Of a stretch of 36,634 bases of DNA, positions 1 to 9,293 are shown in pieces. The position numbers and the translations under genes were made by a program. The stretch spans positions 1 to 36,634 of the forward strand of contig JACRIO010000154.1 in NCBI GenBank assembly GCA_016220035.1, given 5' to 3'. The notes beneath the pieces are model-generated. The model ran no database searches. It had not been told where the DNA came from and worked only from the letters and a program-made list of their open reading frames with translations. This DNA comes from Planctomycetota bacterium. GTDB lineage: Bacteria > Planctomycetota > UBA1135 > GCA-002686595. Every line of letters begins with the position of its first letter. Position 1 is the stretch's first letter.

Positions 1-404
1 CGCTCCTCCCCGTGGATCGCGCCGCCGTCCGCCGCGTAGATCACGAGGACGTCCGTGCGCGCGAGCTCCTCCGCCGTCGGGAAACGCAGCGCACCCTCGA
101 CGACCGCACCGCGCGCCTCGAGCAACGGCTCCCACTCCGCGACGAAGCGCGGATGGTCGTGCTGACCGGGCCCGTGCGTCTTCGGGCCGCCGCGCAGGAA
201 CAGGCGCAGCGGCGCGGCGCGCTCCGGGGCGGGCGCCGACGCTTCGACCGGCGCGGCCGAGCCCGTCTCCGAGAGCGACTCGATCCGCCATGCGACACCC
301 GGCGCATCGGACCCGGAGGGTCGTACGTCGGGCGCGGGCCGCGCGCACGCGGCGAGGACGAAAGACGACAGGACCGTGAACGCAGCGTGGGGGAGTCGCA
401 GCAT
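1..404 (-). CDS. ThuA-like domain lipoprotein (partial, continues beyond left edge)
   Basis: Manual translation of the minus strand from ATG at 404: MLRLPHAAFTVLSSFVLAACARPAPDV...LRLFLRGGPKTHGPGQHDHPRFVAEWEPLLEARGAVVEGALRFPTAEELARTDVLVIYAADGGAIHGEE. Lipobox LAAC; ThuA-like GGPKTHGPGQHDH. Missing from the ORF track because no stop lies inside the window. Confidence 0.8.
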   Translation of the reverse strand, partial: MLRLPHAAFTVLSSFVLAACARPAPDVRPSGSDAPGVAWRIESLSETGSAAPVEASAPAPERAAPLRLFLRGGPKTHGPGQHDHPRFVAEWEPLLEARGAVVEGALRFPTAEELARTDVLVIYAADGGAIHGEE

Positions 405-497
405 CGTGACGGAAGTCTAGCGACGGAGCCCGCGCACGGGTCGCTCGCGGCGCCGCGCGTCCCTAGAATGCGCGCGCTCGTCGCATCGAGCGCTCCC

Positions 498-1727
498 ATG
501 GCCGTCCACCTCCTCGCGACGCTCGACACGAAAGGCGAAGAAGCGGAGTTCGTTCGGCGTGCGCTGCTCGCGTCGGGCGTGCCGGTCGTGCTGGTCGACA
601 CGGGATGCCTCGGGGAGCCGCGCGCGCGCGCGGACGTGACGCGCGACGAGGTTTTCCTCGCCGCCGGGACGTCGCTCGCCGCCGTGCGCGCGAAGAACGA
701 CCGCGGCGAAGCCGTGACGTTTGCTGCGAAGGGCGCCGAGGCGATCGTGCGCGCCGCGCATGCGAAGAAGCAGCTCGACGGCGTGCTCGGCCTCGGCGGC
801 GGCGCGGGGACGACGATCGGCACGGCGGCGAGGCGCGCGCTCCCGCTCGGCGTGCCCAAGGTGATGGTGAGCACGCTCGCGTCGGGCCAGGTCGCGCACT
901 ACGTCGGCACGAAGGACGTCTTCATGCTCCACGCCGTGACCGACATCGCGGGGCTGAACCGCATCAGCCGCGCCGTCCTGTCGCGCGCCGCGCAGGCGAT
1001 GGCCGGCATGGCGAAGTCGGGACCGATCCGCGCGAGTGTCTCCGACAAACCACTCGTCGCCGCGAGCATGTTCGGCGTGACGACGCCGTGCGTCGAGCGC
1101 GCGCGGGCGGTGCTCGAGGAAGCTGGCTACGAAGTGCTCGTCTTCCACGCGACCGGCAGCGGCGGTCGCACGCTCGAAGCGCTCGCGGAGAGCGGAATGC
1201 TCGACGGTGTCCTCGACGTGACGACGACGGAGCTCGCGGACGAGCTCGTCGGCGGCGTGCTCTCGGCCGGCCCCGAGCGCCTCACCGCCGCCGGACAACG
1301 CGGCGTGCCGCAAGTCGTCAGCGTCGGCGCGCTCGACATGGTCAACTTCCACGCGCGCGACACGGTGCCGGCGCAGTTCGCGAGCCGCCGCTTCTACCAG
1401 CACAACGCGAACGTGACGCTGATGCGCACGACGCCCGCGGAGAACAAGGAACTCGGCCGCCAACTCGGCGCGAAGCTCGCCGCCGCGCGCGGGCCCGCGG
1501 AGCTCTTCTTCCCGTTGCGCGGCGCGAGCGCGATCGACAAGGAAGGCCAACCCTTCGACGACCCCGCCGCACGCAAGGAGCTCCTCGCCGGCCTGCGCGC
1601 GACGCGCGGCACCGCCCCACTGCACGAACTCGACCTCCACATCAACGACGCGGCCTTCGCCGAAGCGATGGCGCAGCGGCTCATCGAGCTCATGCGCGCG
1701 GGGAAGTCCGCGACGGCTCCGCGATGA
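498..1727 (+). CDS. Tm-1-like ATP-binding domain protein (UPF0261 family)
   Basis: MAVHLLATLDTKGEEAEFVRRALLASGVPVVLVDTGCLGEP...GLGGGAGTTIGTAARRALPLGVPKVMVSTLASGQVAHYVGTKDVFMLHAVTDIAGLNRISR is typical of UPF0261. ATG at 498 is internal to the tracked ORF 12..1727. Confidence 0.9.
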   Translation: MAVHLLATLDTKGEEAEFVRRALLASGVPVVLVDTGCLGEPRARADVTRDEVFLAAGTSLAAVRAKNDRGEAVTFAAKGAEAIVRAAHAKKQLDGVLGLGGGAGTTIGTAARRALPLGVPKVMVSTLASGQVAHYVGTKDVFMLHAVTDIAGLNRISRAVLSRAAQAMAGMAKSGPIRASVSDKPLVAASMFGVTTPCVERARAVLEEAGYEVLVFHATGSGGRTLEALAESGMLDGVLDVTTTELADELVGGVLSAGPERLTAAGQRGVPQVVSVGALDMVNFHARDTVPAQFASRRFYQHNANVTLMRTTPAENKELGRQLGAKLAAARGPAELFFPLRGASAIDKEGQPFDDPAARKELLAGLRATRGTAPLHELDLHINDAAFAEAMAQRLIELMRAGKSATAPR

Positions 1728-1821
1728 GCTCGAGCTGTCGCTTCCACCCGCGCGTGCGAGCGCTCTTGCGAGCTCGACGCCCCCCTACTGTCGTCGCTTG
1801 TCCCGCTCCCGTCCCCTCGCC

Positions 1822-3162
1822 ATGAAGCACCTCCTCACCTTCCTCGCGTCCACGGCGATCCTCGCCCTCGCTCCCGCCTGCTCGAAGGACGCACCGATCA
1901 CGTCCTCGGCCGCAAGCTCCTCCGCCGCGCCCGCGAAGGCGATCACGATCTGGTGGTTCCAGTGGGCGCCCGCGGACGGGCTCGCCGAGCTCGGCAAGGA
2001 GTTCGAGAAGGAGACCGGCATCGCCGTCAACGTCGAGCAGATCCCGCTCGCGTCGTACCAGGAGAAGACCTTTCTCGAGTTCGGCAACGCGCGCTCGCGT
2101 TTCGACATCGTGATCGGCGACAGCCAGTGGATCGGGCGCGGCGCGACCAAGGGGCTCTACGTCGAGCTCACCGACTGGCTCCCGACCGTCGTCGATCTCA
2201 AGTCGATCCACGCGGGCGCCGCGAAGTACCTTTGCGAGTACCCCGAGGGCAGCGGCAAGTGGTTCGCGGCGCCGTGCGAGACCGACGCGATCGGGCTCGC
2301 GTACAGGAAGGACTGGTTCGACGATCCGAAGGAGCAGGCTGCTTTCCAAGCCAAGTACGGCCGCGCGCTGAAGGTGCCCGACACGTGGGAGGAGTTCCGC
2401 GACGTCGCGACGTTTTTCCAACGCCCCGCGGAGAAGCGCTACGGCTGCGCGATGCCGAGCGACCGCAGCTACGACGGGCTCACGATGGGCGTGCAGAACC
2501 TGCTCTGGTCGTTCGGCGGCGCGTGGCATGCCGAAGGCTCGAATCACGTGAAGGGCACGCTCGACACGCAGGGCTCCGCCGACGCGATCGACTTCTTCAA
2601 GACGCTGATGAAGCTCGGCCCCAACGGCTGCGAGCGGCTCGACTACGGCCAGGTGCTCGAGGCCTTCGACAACGGCTCGACCGCGATGCTGCTCAACTAC
2701 TTCGCGTTCTTCCCCGGCATCGAGAAGAAGTGGGGGAGCAAGGTCGGCTTCGCGGTCGTGCCGGGTCACGACGGGAAGCGTGTCGCGTCGCTCGGCGGGC
2801 AAGGGCTCTCGATCTCGAAGAAGGCGCCGAAGGAGTCGCAGGCGGCGGCGAAGCAGTTCATCGCGTGGTTCCTGAAGCAGTCGACGCAGGAGCGGTGGAT
2901 CACGAAGCCCGCGGGCTTCACCGCGAACGCGCAGATCCTCGCGAGCGATGCGTTCAAGCAGGCGACGCCCTACAACGCGCCCTTCGCGGCGTCGGTCGAC
3001 ACGATGCGCGACTTCTGGAACGTGCCGTGCTTCAACGAGCTCCTCGCGGTGACGCAGCGCTACGTCGGCATGGCCGTCGACGGCGAGATGCCGACGATGG
3101 AGGCGCTGCACGAGCTCGCGGAGGAGAATGAGCGCATCTTGAAGGAAGCGGGATTGCTCTGA
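1822..3162 (+). CDS. ABC transporter extracellular (sugar/polyol-type) solute-binding lipoprotein
   Basis: MKHLLTFLASTAILALAPACSKDAPITSS lipoprotein signal; ITIWWFQWAPADGLAELGKEFEKETGIAVNVEQIPLASYQEKTFLEFGN...FDIVIGDSQW, SBP family 1 pattern. Confidence 0.9.
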   Translation: MKHLLTFLASTAILALAPACSKDAPITSSAASSSAAPAKAITIWWFQWAPADGLAELGKEFEKETGIAVNVEQIPLASYQEKTFLEFGNARSRFDIVIGDSQWIGRGATKGLYVELTDWLPTVVDLKSIHAGAAKYLCEYPEGSGKWFAAPCETDAIGLAYRKDWFDDPKEQAAFQAKYGRALKVPDTWEEFRDVATFFQRPAEKRYGCAMPSDRSYDGLTMGVQNLLWSFGGAWHAEGSNHVKGTLDTQGSADAIDFFKTLMKLGPNGCERLDYGQVLEAFDNGSTAMLLNYFAFFPGIEKKWGSKVGFAVVPGHDGKRVASLGGQGLSISKKAPKESQAAAKQFIAWFLKQSTQERWITKPAGFTANAQILASDAFKQATPYNAPFAASVDTMRDFWNVPCFNELLAVTQRYVGMAVDGEMPTMEALHELAEENERILKEAGLL

Positions 3163-3175
3163 GCTCGTGACCGGA

Positions 3176-3206
3176 GCAATTGTGCAAGCGGTGCTTGCAC
3201 AATTGC
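3176..3206. repeat. Perfect inverted repeat (14-bp arms, 3-nt loop) between convergent genes; possible bidirectional terminator or mobile palindrome (copy A)
   Basis: gcaattgtgcaagc-ggt-gcttgcacaattgc. Confidence 0.9.
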
Positions 3207-3225
3207 CCGGCGCCAGCCGCGACGA

Positions 3226-4557
3226 TCACTTTCGGGTGGGTTTCCCGGCGCGGACGACGACGTCCGTGCTTCGCGGTCCGTCGTCACTCCTACTCGCTCT
3301 CGGTTCGCCCAGGGGCGGCGGCTTCGATCTGCTCCGCGATAACGCCGCGCGCAAACGCGATGCGCTCGGCAGGCTGTTCGCGAGGTCGCGCGGCAGGGAC
3401 TTCACGAGCTTCGTCTCCCAATCCGCGACACCGATGGGACGACTGAAGTTGCGCAGCGCGTACTCGACCACGATCGCGTTCTTCGTCCGGCACAGGATGA
3501 GGCCGAGCGTCGGGCGGTCTTCGGCGTGCCGCATCTGGTCGTCGACCGCCGACAGGTAGAGGCTGAGCTGGCCGACGAACGACGCATCGAACGGGACCGT
3601 CTTCAGCTCGACCACGACGTAGCATCGCAGTTGCAGGTGGTAGAAGAAGAGGTCGAGCTGGAAGTCCTGATCGCCGACTTCGAGCGGCACTTGTCGGCCG
3701 ACGAACGCGAAGCCCGATCCGAGTTCGAGCAGGAAGCGCTGGATGTGGTCGATCAACGCCTGCTCGAGATCGCGCTCGCGCCGCAGCTCCTTCGCGCCGA
3801 GGAAGTCGAACACGTACGGATCCTTGAATGCGTCCGCGGCCATGTCGGACTGCGCGGGCGGGAGCGTGCGCCGGAAGTTCGTTACGGCCTGGCCGGTGCG
3901 CCGCTTCACTCCCGTCGCGATCCGGACCGCGAGCACGTTGCGGCTCCATCCGTTGCGCAACGCTTCGCGCGCGTACCAGAGCCGCTGATCGGCGTCGTCG
4001 AGCTTCTCCAGCAGCGCGAGGTTGTGGTACCAGGACAATTGTGCAAGGACCGCTTGCACAATTGACTTTCGCGGCCATGCCGCCGCGAACGCGCGCATGT
4101 ACTTCAAGTTCCGCGCGGAGAGCCCGCGCATGTCCGGGAACGAGCGGCCGAAGTCCCGCGCGAGACGGTCGATCACCTGCGCGCCCCAGCCTTCGGTGTG
4201 CTGTCGAGTGAGGATCACGCGGCCGATCTCCCAGTAGAGCCGCACGAGCTCCGCGTTCGCCGCGAGCACCGTCCGCAGGCGGCCGCGTGCGATGCGCCCC
4301 TTCAAATCGGAAAGGATGCGCGCATAGCTCCCGCCCGAGCCCTGCGGCCTCCGCTCGCGCGCTTCGATGGAGCTCGAGCGCCGACCGACACCGGACCGCT
4401 CGCTTCCGACTTTCCGAACCAAGACTCTCCCCCTGGGTTCCTTCCGCATGACGACCTCCATGCGAAGCACCGTGGGGAGTGACTTCGTACCTTCCTCGAT
4501 CCTCCGGACGTTTGGGGGCGGCGCAAGGAGCACGTCGCGGAATTCGAGTTCGCGCAT
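3226..4557 (-). CDS. DUF1016/YhcG-like PDDEXK nuclease-domain protein
   Basis: N-terminal LYWEIGRVILTRQHTEGWGAQVIDRLARDFGRSFPDMRGLSARNLKYMRAFAAAWP...IVQAVLAQLSWYHNLALLEKLDD and C-terminal GFAFVGRQVPLEVGDQDFQLDLFFYHLQLRCYVVVELKT (PDDEXK-like ELK). Real start may be ATG at 4461. Confidence 0.9.
   Translation of the reverse strand: MRELEFRDVLLAPPPNVRRIEEGTKSLPTVLRMEVVMRKEPRGRVLVRKVGSERSGVGRRSSSIEARERRPQGSGGSYARILSDLKGRIARGRLRTVLAANAELVRLYWEIGRVILTRQHTEGWGAQVIDRLARDFGRSFPDMRGLSARNLKYMRAFAAAWPRKSIVQAVLAQLSWYHNLALLEKLDDADQRLWYAREALRNGWSRNVLAVRIATGVKRRTGQAVTNFRRTLPPAQSDMAADAFKDPYVFDFLGAKELRRERDLEQALIDHIQRFLLELGSGFAFVGRQVPLEVGDQDFQLDLFFYHLQLRCYVVVELKTVPFDASFVGQLSLYLSAVDDQMRHAEDRPTLGLILCRTKNAIVVEYALRNFSRPIGVADWETKLVKSLPRDLANSLPSASRLRAALSRSRSKPPPLGEPRASRSDDGPRSTDVVVRAGKPTRK
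4036..4064. repeat. Inverted repeat (12-bp arms, 5-nt loop) inside the DUF1016 CDS (copy B)
   Basis: caattgtgcaag-gaccg-cttgcacaattg; its reverse complement matches 3177-3205 at 28/29 positions. Confidence 0.9.
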
Positions 4558-4723
4558 GCTCTCCGGATCTCAGCGCACCGGAGCGGCGGCGGGCGCAAGG
4601 GGCACGTCGCGGGATTCGAGTCCACGCAGCGGGCGGGAAATCCGGAAAGGGTCGAAAGCCGCGCCTGACGCGGGGACAGACGGGAGGACACCCCTTCTTC
4701 CTTCACCTCGCCACGAGATCCCC

Positions 4724-5800
4724 ATGCGACGCGCGCTCACCGTGCTGCTCTTCTTCTCCCCGTCCGCTCTGCTCCACGCCGGCAGCTTCACCGTTTCGAC
4801 CAACGTCGGCGGACCGATCCCCGCCGTCGGCACCGGCGGCGTCGGCGCCGTCTGGCCGACGCAGTTGCCCGCGGATCCGGCGATCTCGCAGATCACGCTT
4901 CCGCACGAGGTCGCGAGCGTCACGAACATCAGCATCACCGGCCTCGCGCACCCGAGCGCGGGCGAGCTGCACGCCGCGCTGCGCGACCCGAACGGCATCT
5001 ACTACAACCTCTTCGTGCGCTCGGGCTTCGACGGCCTGGACAACTGGAACCAGGGGAATTTCTTCGGCCCGGTGTGCGGCATCGTCACGCAGAACAACAA
5101 TCCGTTCCCCGGCGGCCCCAACAACAACATCGGCGGGGCGATCTACACGCAGGACTTCGGGAACACGGGGACTCCGCCGGCTCCCTGGCCGAACGGGAAC
5201 GCGGGCATCGTCAACACGCCGCTCAATCAGATCTGGGGACCCGCGGGCACGTGGTCGCTCGTTCTCTGGGACTGGGAATCGGGCAACGTGGGGAGCTTCA
5301 CCGGCTGGTCGATGAGCGGAGTGCGGCCCTCGATCGAGACGATCTGCCTCGGCGACGGAACCGGCCTTCCGTGTCCCTGCGGGAACAGCGGCGCTCCCGG
5401 ACACGGCTGCAACAACTCGTCGAACACCGGCGGGGCGATCCTCACCGGCTCGGGCACGTTCACGCCCGACACGATCGTGCTCACGTCGACGGGCGAGCGC
5501 CCGACTTCGCTGACGATCTTCGTGCAGGGCGGCCAGGGTGTGCCGACGCCGTTCGGGGACGGAGTCGGCTGCCTCGCGGGGCTCTTGAAGCGCCTCTACG
5601 TGAAGAGCGCGGTCGGCGGCGTCGCGACGGCGCCGGAGCCGGGGGACCTATCGATCAGCGCGCGTTCCGCCGCACTCGGCTACACCATTCCGCACGGGGA
5701 GTTCCTCGTCTACCAGGCCTACTACCGCGACGTCAGCGCGACCTTCTGTCCCGGCGCGACGTTCAACGTGTCGAGCGGTCTGCGCATCACTTGGCCTTGA
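4724..5800 (+). CDS. Secreted protein with P-domain (proprotein convertase)-like region and shared Cys-rich C-terminal domain
   Basis: Signal peptide MRRALTVLLFFSPSALLHAGSF; ITLPHEVASVTNISITGLAHPSAGELHAALRDPNG...GTWSLVLWDWESGNVGSFTGWSM is P-domain-like; C-terminus CLGDGTGLPCPCGNSGAPGHGCNNS...YYRDVSATFCPGATFNVSSGLRITWP. Confidence 0.8.
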   Translation: MRRALTVLLFFSPSALLHAGSFTVSTNVGGPIPAVGTGGVGAVWPTQLPADPAISQITLPHEVASVTNISITGLAHPSAGELHAALRDPNGIYYNLFVRSGFDGLDNWNQGNFFGPVCGIVTQNNNPFPGGPNNNIGGAIYTQDFGNTGTPPAPWPNGNAGIVNTPLNQIWGPAGTWSLVLWDWESGNVGSFTGWSMSGVRPSIETICLGDGTGLPCPCGNSGAPGHGCNNSSNTGGAILTGSGTFTPDTIVLTSTGERPTSLTIFVQGGQGVPTPFGDGVGCLAGLLKRLYVKSAVGGVATAPEPGDLSISARSAALGYTIPHGEFLVYQAYYRDVSATFCPGATFNVSSGLRITWP

Positions 5801-5886
5801 TCGGAGATGTCCATGCCCGCGCGTTCGACAGTCGAACCGGACGGGAATAGGATTCGAGCGAGATCCCGCGGGGTCTCGCTCGCGTC

Positions 5887-6498
5887 ATGTCCTCCCCGAG
5901 CAGCGACGAGTGGATCACGACCTCGACCGTGCTCCAGCGCCTCACCGACTTCACGGATCGGTCGGCGTGGGAGCGGCTCACGGAACGTTTTTCCAGGCCG
6001 GTGCAGGCCTTCGCGAAAAAGCAGGGGCTCGCCGAGAGCGAGTGCGAGGACGTGGCGCAGGAGACGCTGCTCGCGTTCGCCGAGGCGTACCGCCGTGGTG
6101 AATACGACCCGGACAAGGGGCGTCTGTCGAGCTGGATCTTCGGCATCGCTTGGCGGCGCATCGATCACGCGCGGCGCAAGCGGAAGCAGCGCGACGAACA
6201 CGAGGAAGGCGGGTTCGAGAGCCGTTTGCATCCCGGCGTGGACGGTCCGCCCGCGCAGAGCGCCGAGTGGCAGGAGCTGTGGGAGCGTTCGATCCTCGAG
6301 CACTGCCTCCGCCAGGTGCGCAAGGAGTTCGAGCCGGCGACGTTTCGCGCGTTCGAGATGCTCGTGCTCGAGCACCATTCGATCGAGGCGGCCGAGAAGG
6401 AGCTCGCGATGACGCGCAACGCGCTTTCGATCGCGAAGCACCGCGTATCGACGCGGCTGCGCGAGCTCGTCAGGGAATGCGACGAGGTCCGGCCGTGA
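5887..6498 (+). CDS. RNA polymerase sigma factor, ECF-type (sigma-70 family)
   Basis: LTDFTDRSAWERLTERFSRPVQAFAKKQGLAESECEDVAQETLLAFAEAYRRGEYDPDKGRLSSWIFGIAWRRIDHARR (region 2) and a region 4-like C-terminus. Confidence 0.9.
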   Translation: MSSPSSDEWITTSTVLQRLTDFTDRSAWERLTERFSRPVQAFAKKQGLAESECEDVAQETLLAFAEAYRRGEYDPDKGRLSSWIFGIAWRRIDHARRKRKQRDEHEEGGFESRLHPGVDGPPAQSAEWQELWERSILEHCLRQVRKEFEPATFRAFEMLVLEHHSIEAAEKELAMTRNALSIAKHRVSTRLRELVRECDEVRP

Positions 6499-9203
6499 GC
6501 ACGAGCCCGTGCCCGGAGCTGTTCGAGCTCGAGGAACTCGCGCGCGGAACGCTCGACCGCGAGTCGGCGACGCGGCACTCGTCGCACGCGTACGAATGCG
6601 AGTCGTGCTCGCTGAAGCTCGCGCAGGTGCGCGAGAACCTGGAGCTCGAGTCGCGCCTCGGCCGCGTGCTCCCCGGCGCCGCGCGCGGCCCGTTGCCGGC
6701 GATCGACGGGTTCCGCCTGCTCGCTGAGCTCGGTCGCGGCGGCATGGGCGTCGTCTACGAGGCGGAGCAACTCGCGCCGCCGCGCCGCGTCGCGCTCAAG
6801 GTCGTGCGCGGCAGCCAGTACGTCGACGCGACGACGCTGAAGCTCTTCCAGCGCGAGATCCGCGTGCTCGCGCGCCTCGAGCACCGCGGCATCGCGGCGC
6901 TCTACGACGCGGGCTGCACGGAGGGCGGCGAGCACTGGTTCGCGATGGAGCTCGTGCGCGGCGAGCCGCTCTCGCGCGCCGCGGCGAAGCTCGATCGCCC
7001 CGCGACACTCGCGCTCTTCCTCGAATTGTGCTCCGCGATCGACTGCGCGCACCAGCGCGGGGTCGTGCACCGCGACTTGAAGCCGTCGAACGTCCTGGTG
7101 GACGCCGCGGGTAGCGTGAAGGTGCTCGATTTCGGTCTCGCGAAGATCACGGACGCGGACGTGTCGCAGTCCTCGCTCGTCACCGAAGTCGGCGCGATCC
7201 GCGGCACGCTCGCGTACATGAGCCCCGAGCAGGCGCGCGGCGATCCGGCGGCGATCGACCTGAAGAGCGACGTCTATTCGCTCGGCGCGATCCTCTACGA
7301 GCTGCTCACCGGCCGCCTCGCGACCGACGTATCCGGCGTGCACCTCGCCGAAGCGGCGCGGCGCATCTGCGAGGAGGCGCCCGAGCGTCCGTCGTCCATC
7401 GATGCGACGCTGCGCGGCGACCTCGAGACGATCGCGCTCCGGGCGCTCGAGAAGGAGCCCGCGCGACGGTACGCGAGCGCCGCGGCGCTGGCCGAGGACG
7501 TGCGCCGGCACCTCGCGCACGAGCCGATCCTCGCGCGCGCTCCGAGCGGGCTCTACCAATTGTCGAAGCTCGTCGCGCGCCATCGTGCCGCCTCGGCGCT
7601 GCTCGGCGCGATCTTCCTGCTCGCGGTCGGGACCGCCGTGTGGACCGCGATCCTCTACTCGCGCGAGTCCGATCTGCGCGCCGACGCGGAGCGGAAGACG
7701 ATCGCGGCGAACACGTCGCGCGCGGCCGAGACGCAGGCCAAGGAGGCCGCTCTCGCGTCGGAGAAACACGCCGATGAGCAGGCGCAGGTCGCGCGGAACG
7801 AGGCCGAGCGCGCGCGCAAGGAGACGAAGACGCATCAGCGCGTGCGCGACTTCCTGCTCGACCTCTACGAAGCCGCCGATCCCGAGCGCAAGGACCAAGG
7901 CAGCGTGACCGCGCGCGAGATGCTCGATCGCTCCGCGAAGTCGATCGACGCGCTCGCAGACGAGCCCGAGGTGTGCGCGGACCTCGCGCTCGCGCTCAGC
8001 GAGGCCTACTCGCACATGGGGCTGCTGGCGCAGGCGGTGCCGCTCGTTCGTCGAAGTCTGGCGCTGCGACAGTCCGTGCCCGGCATCGATCCACTCCTGA
8101 TCGCGGAGGCGCACAACCGCCTTGGGACCTATTTCCTGAGCATGCAGGACTTGAAGAGCGCCGCCGCGTCGAGCGACGCCGCGATGGCGATCTACCGCAA
8201 AGTCGAACCGGAGGGCGGTCTCCAGCACGCGGGCGGCCTCGCGCTGCTCGCGCAGTTGAAGCGCTATCAGGGCGAGATCGTGGAGTCCGAGCGCCTGGCT
8301 CGCGAGACGATCGCGATGCGCGAGCGGTTCGGCGACGCGAAGAGCGAGTCCTACATCGGAGCGAAGGCGACGCTCTCGATGATCCTGCACCAGGAGCGGC
8401 GCGACGTGGAAGCTGAGGAGCTCGCGGAGCACGTCGTGGCGCTGCGGCGGGAGAAGAACGGCCGCAGCCTGCGTCTCGCGGTCGCGTTGTCCAACCTCGG
8501 CCTCACGAAGCTCGCCCGCGGCGACGCGAAAGGGGGCGAGCCGCTCGTCCGCGAGGCCTTCGTGCTGAAGCGCGAGATGCTCGGCGACGACAACCCGGCG
8601 ATGGCCGGAGCGCACTCGAATCTCGCCTGGGCGTGCCAGGTCGCGGGAAAGGACGACGAGTCGCTCGAGCACTACCAGACGGCGATCGCATACTGCGAGC
8701 GCTTCCCCGAGAGCAATCGAGGTCTGCTCGCGATCGCCTACAAGAACCTCGGCAAACTCCACCTGAAGTGCCGACGGTTGGACGAAGCCTACGCCGTGTT
8801 GAAGAAGGCGCTCGAGCTGCGTGAAGCGCTCGCGCCGAACGACGGCCCGGGCCTCGCGGACGTCTGGGACAACCTCGGCCAGGTCGAGTTCATGCGCTCG
8901 AAGTGGTCCGCGGCGGAGGACTGGACCGAGCAAGCGTTGCGCGTGTACGAGCGCGAGTTCGGTGCGGACAACCTGCGCACGGCGATGGTGCGGGAGAACC
9001 TCGGCGTCATCCAGTACCACGACGATCGTTTGCAGGAGGGCGAAGCGACCCTGCTGGAGGCCTTCCACGTGCTCGAATCGTTCCGCGCATCGAACCCGTC
9101 CCCGTACCGCAATGCCGCGACATGGCTCGCGCGTCTCTACGAGAAGCTGGAGAACGCCCCCGAGGCGGAGCGCTTCCACAAGCTCGCCGACTCCGTGCCC
9201 TGA
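6495..9203 (+). CDS. Ser/Thr protein kinase with N-terminal zinc-finger (anti-sigma-like), TM segment and C-terminal TPRs
   Basis: GTG start overlaps the sigma stop codon (GTGA). MSTSPCPELFELEELARGTLDRESATRHSSHAYECESC; LLAELGRGGMGVVYEAEQ, GVVHRDLKPSNVLVD, DFGLAK; TM LLGAIFLLAVGTAVWTAILY; TPR-like repeats follow. Confidence 0.92.
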   Translation: MSTSPCPELFELEELARGTLDRESATRHSSHAYECESCSLKLAQVRENLELESRLGRVLPGAARGPLPAIDGFRLLAELGRGGMGVVYEAEQLAPPRRVALKVVRGSQYVDATTLKLFQREIRVLARLEHRGIAALYDAGCTEGGEHWFAMELVRGEPLSRAAAKLDRPATLALFLELCSAIDCAHQRGVVHRDLKPSNVLVDAAGSVKVLDFGLAKITDADVSQSSLVTEVGAIRGTLAYMSPEQARGDPAAIDLKSDVYSLGAILYELLTGRLATDVSGVHLAEAARRICEEAPERPSSIDATLRGDLETIALRALEKEPARRYASAAALAEDVRRHLAHEPILARAPSGLYQLSKLVARHRAASALLGAIFLLAVGTAVWTAILYSRESDLRADAERKTIAANTSRAAETQAKEAALASEKHADEQAQVARNEAERARKETKTHQRVRDFLLDLYEAADPERKDQGSVTAREMLDRSAKSIDALADEPEVCADLALALSEAYSHMGLLAQAVPLVRRSLALRQSVPGIDPLLIAEAHNRLGTYFLSMQDLKSAAASSDAAMAIYRKVEPEGGLQHAGGLALLAQLKRYQGEIVESERLARETIAMRERFGDAKSESYIGAKATLSMILHQERRDVEAEELAEHVVALRREKNGRSLRLAVALSNLGLTKLARGDAKGGEPLVREAFVLKREMLGDDNPAMAGAHSNLAWACQVAGKDDESLEHYQTAIAYCERFPESNRGLLAIAYKNLGKLHLKCRRLDEAYAVLKKALELREALAPNDGPGLADVWDNLGQVEFMRSKWSAAEDWTEQALRVYEREFGADNLRTAMVRENLGVIQYHDDRLQEGEATLLEAFHVLESFRASNPSPYRNAATWLARLYEKLENAPEAERFHKLADSVP

Positions 9204-9293
9204 GCGGGTGAGGGCGCGTCGCGCCGAATCCAGCAACACTCCCAGCGCCCGGTGCTGGCCCGACGCGCTCCGCGCCGCTATGAATCTGCCGCG

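Noticed and set aside
12-497. N-terminal extension of ORF 12..1727 upstream of ATG 498
   Set aside because: Arg-rich antisense of the partial ThuA-like gene on the minus strand; UPF0261 similarity begins at MAVHLLATLDTKG.
3060-3287. Small ORFs containing IVQA(V/P)LAQL on both strands at the intergenic palindrome
   Set aside because: They arise from the palindrome itself being readable in both directions, not from independent genes.
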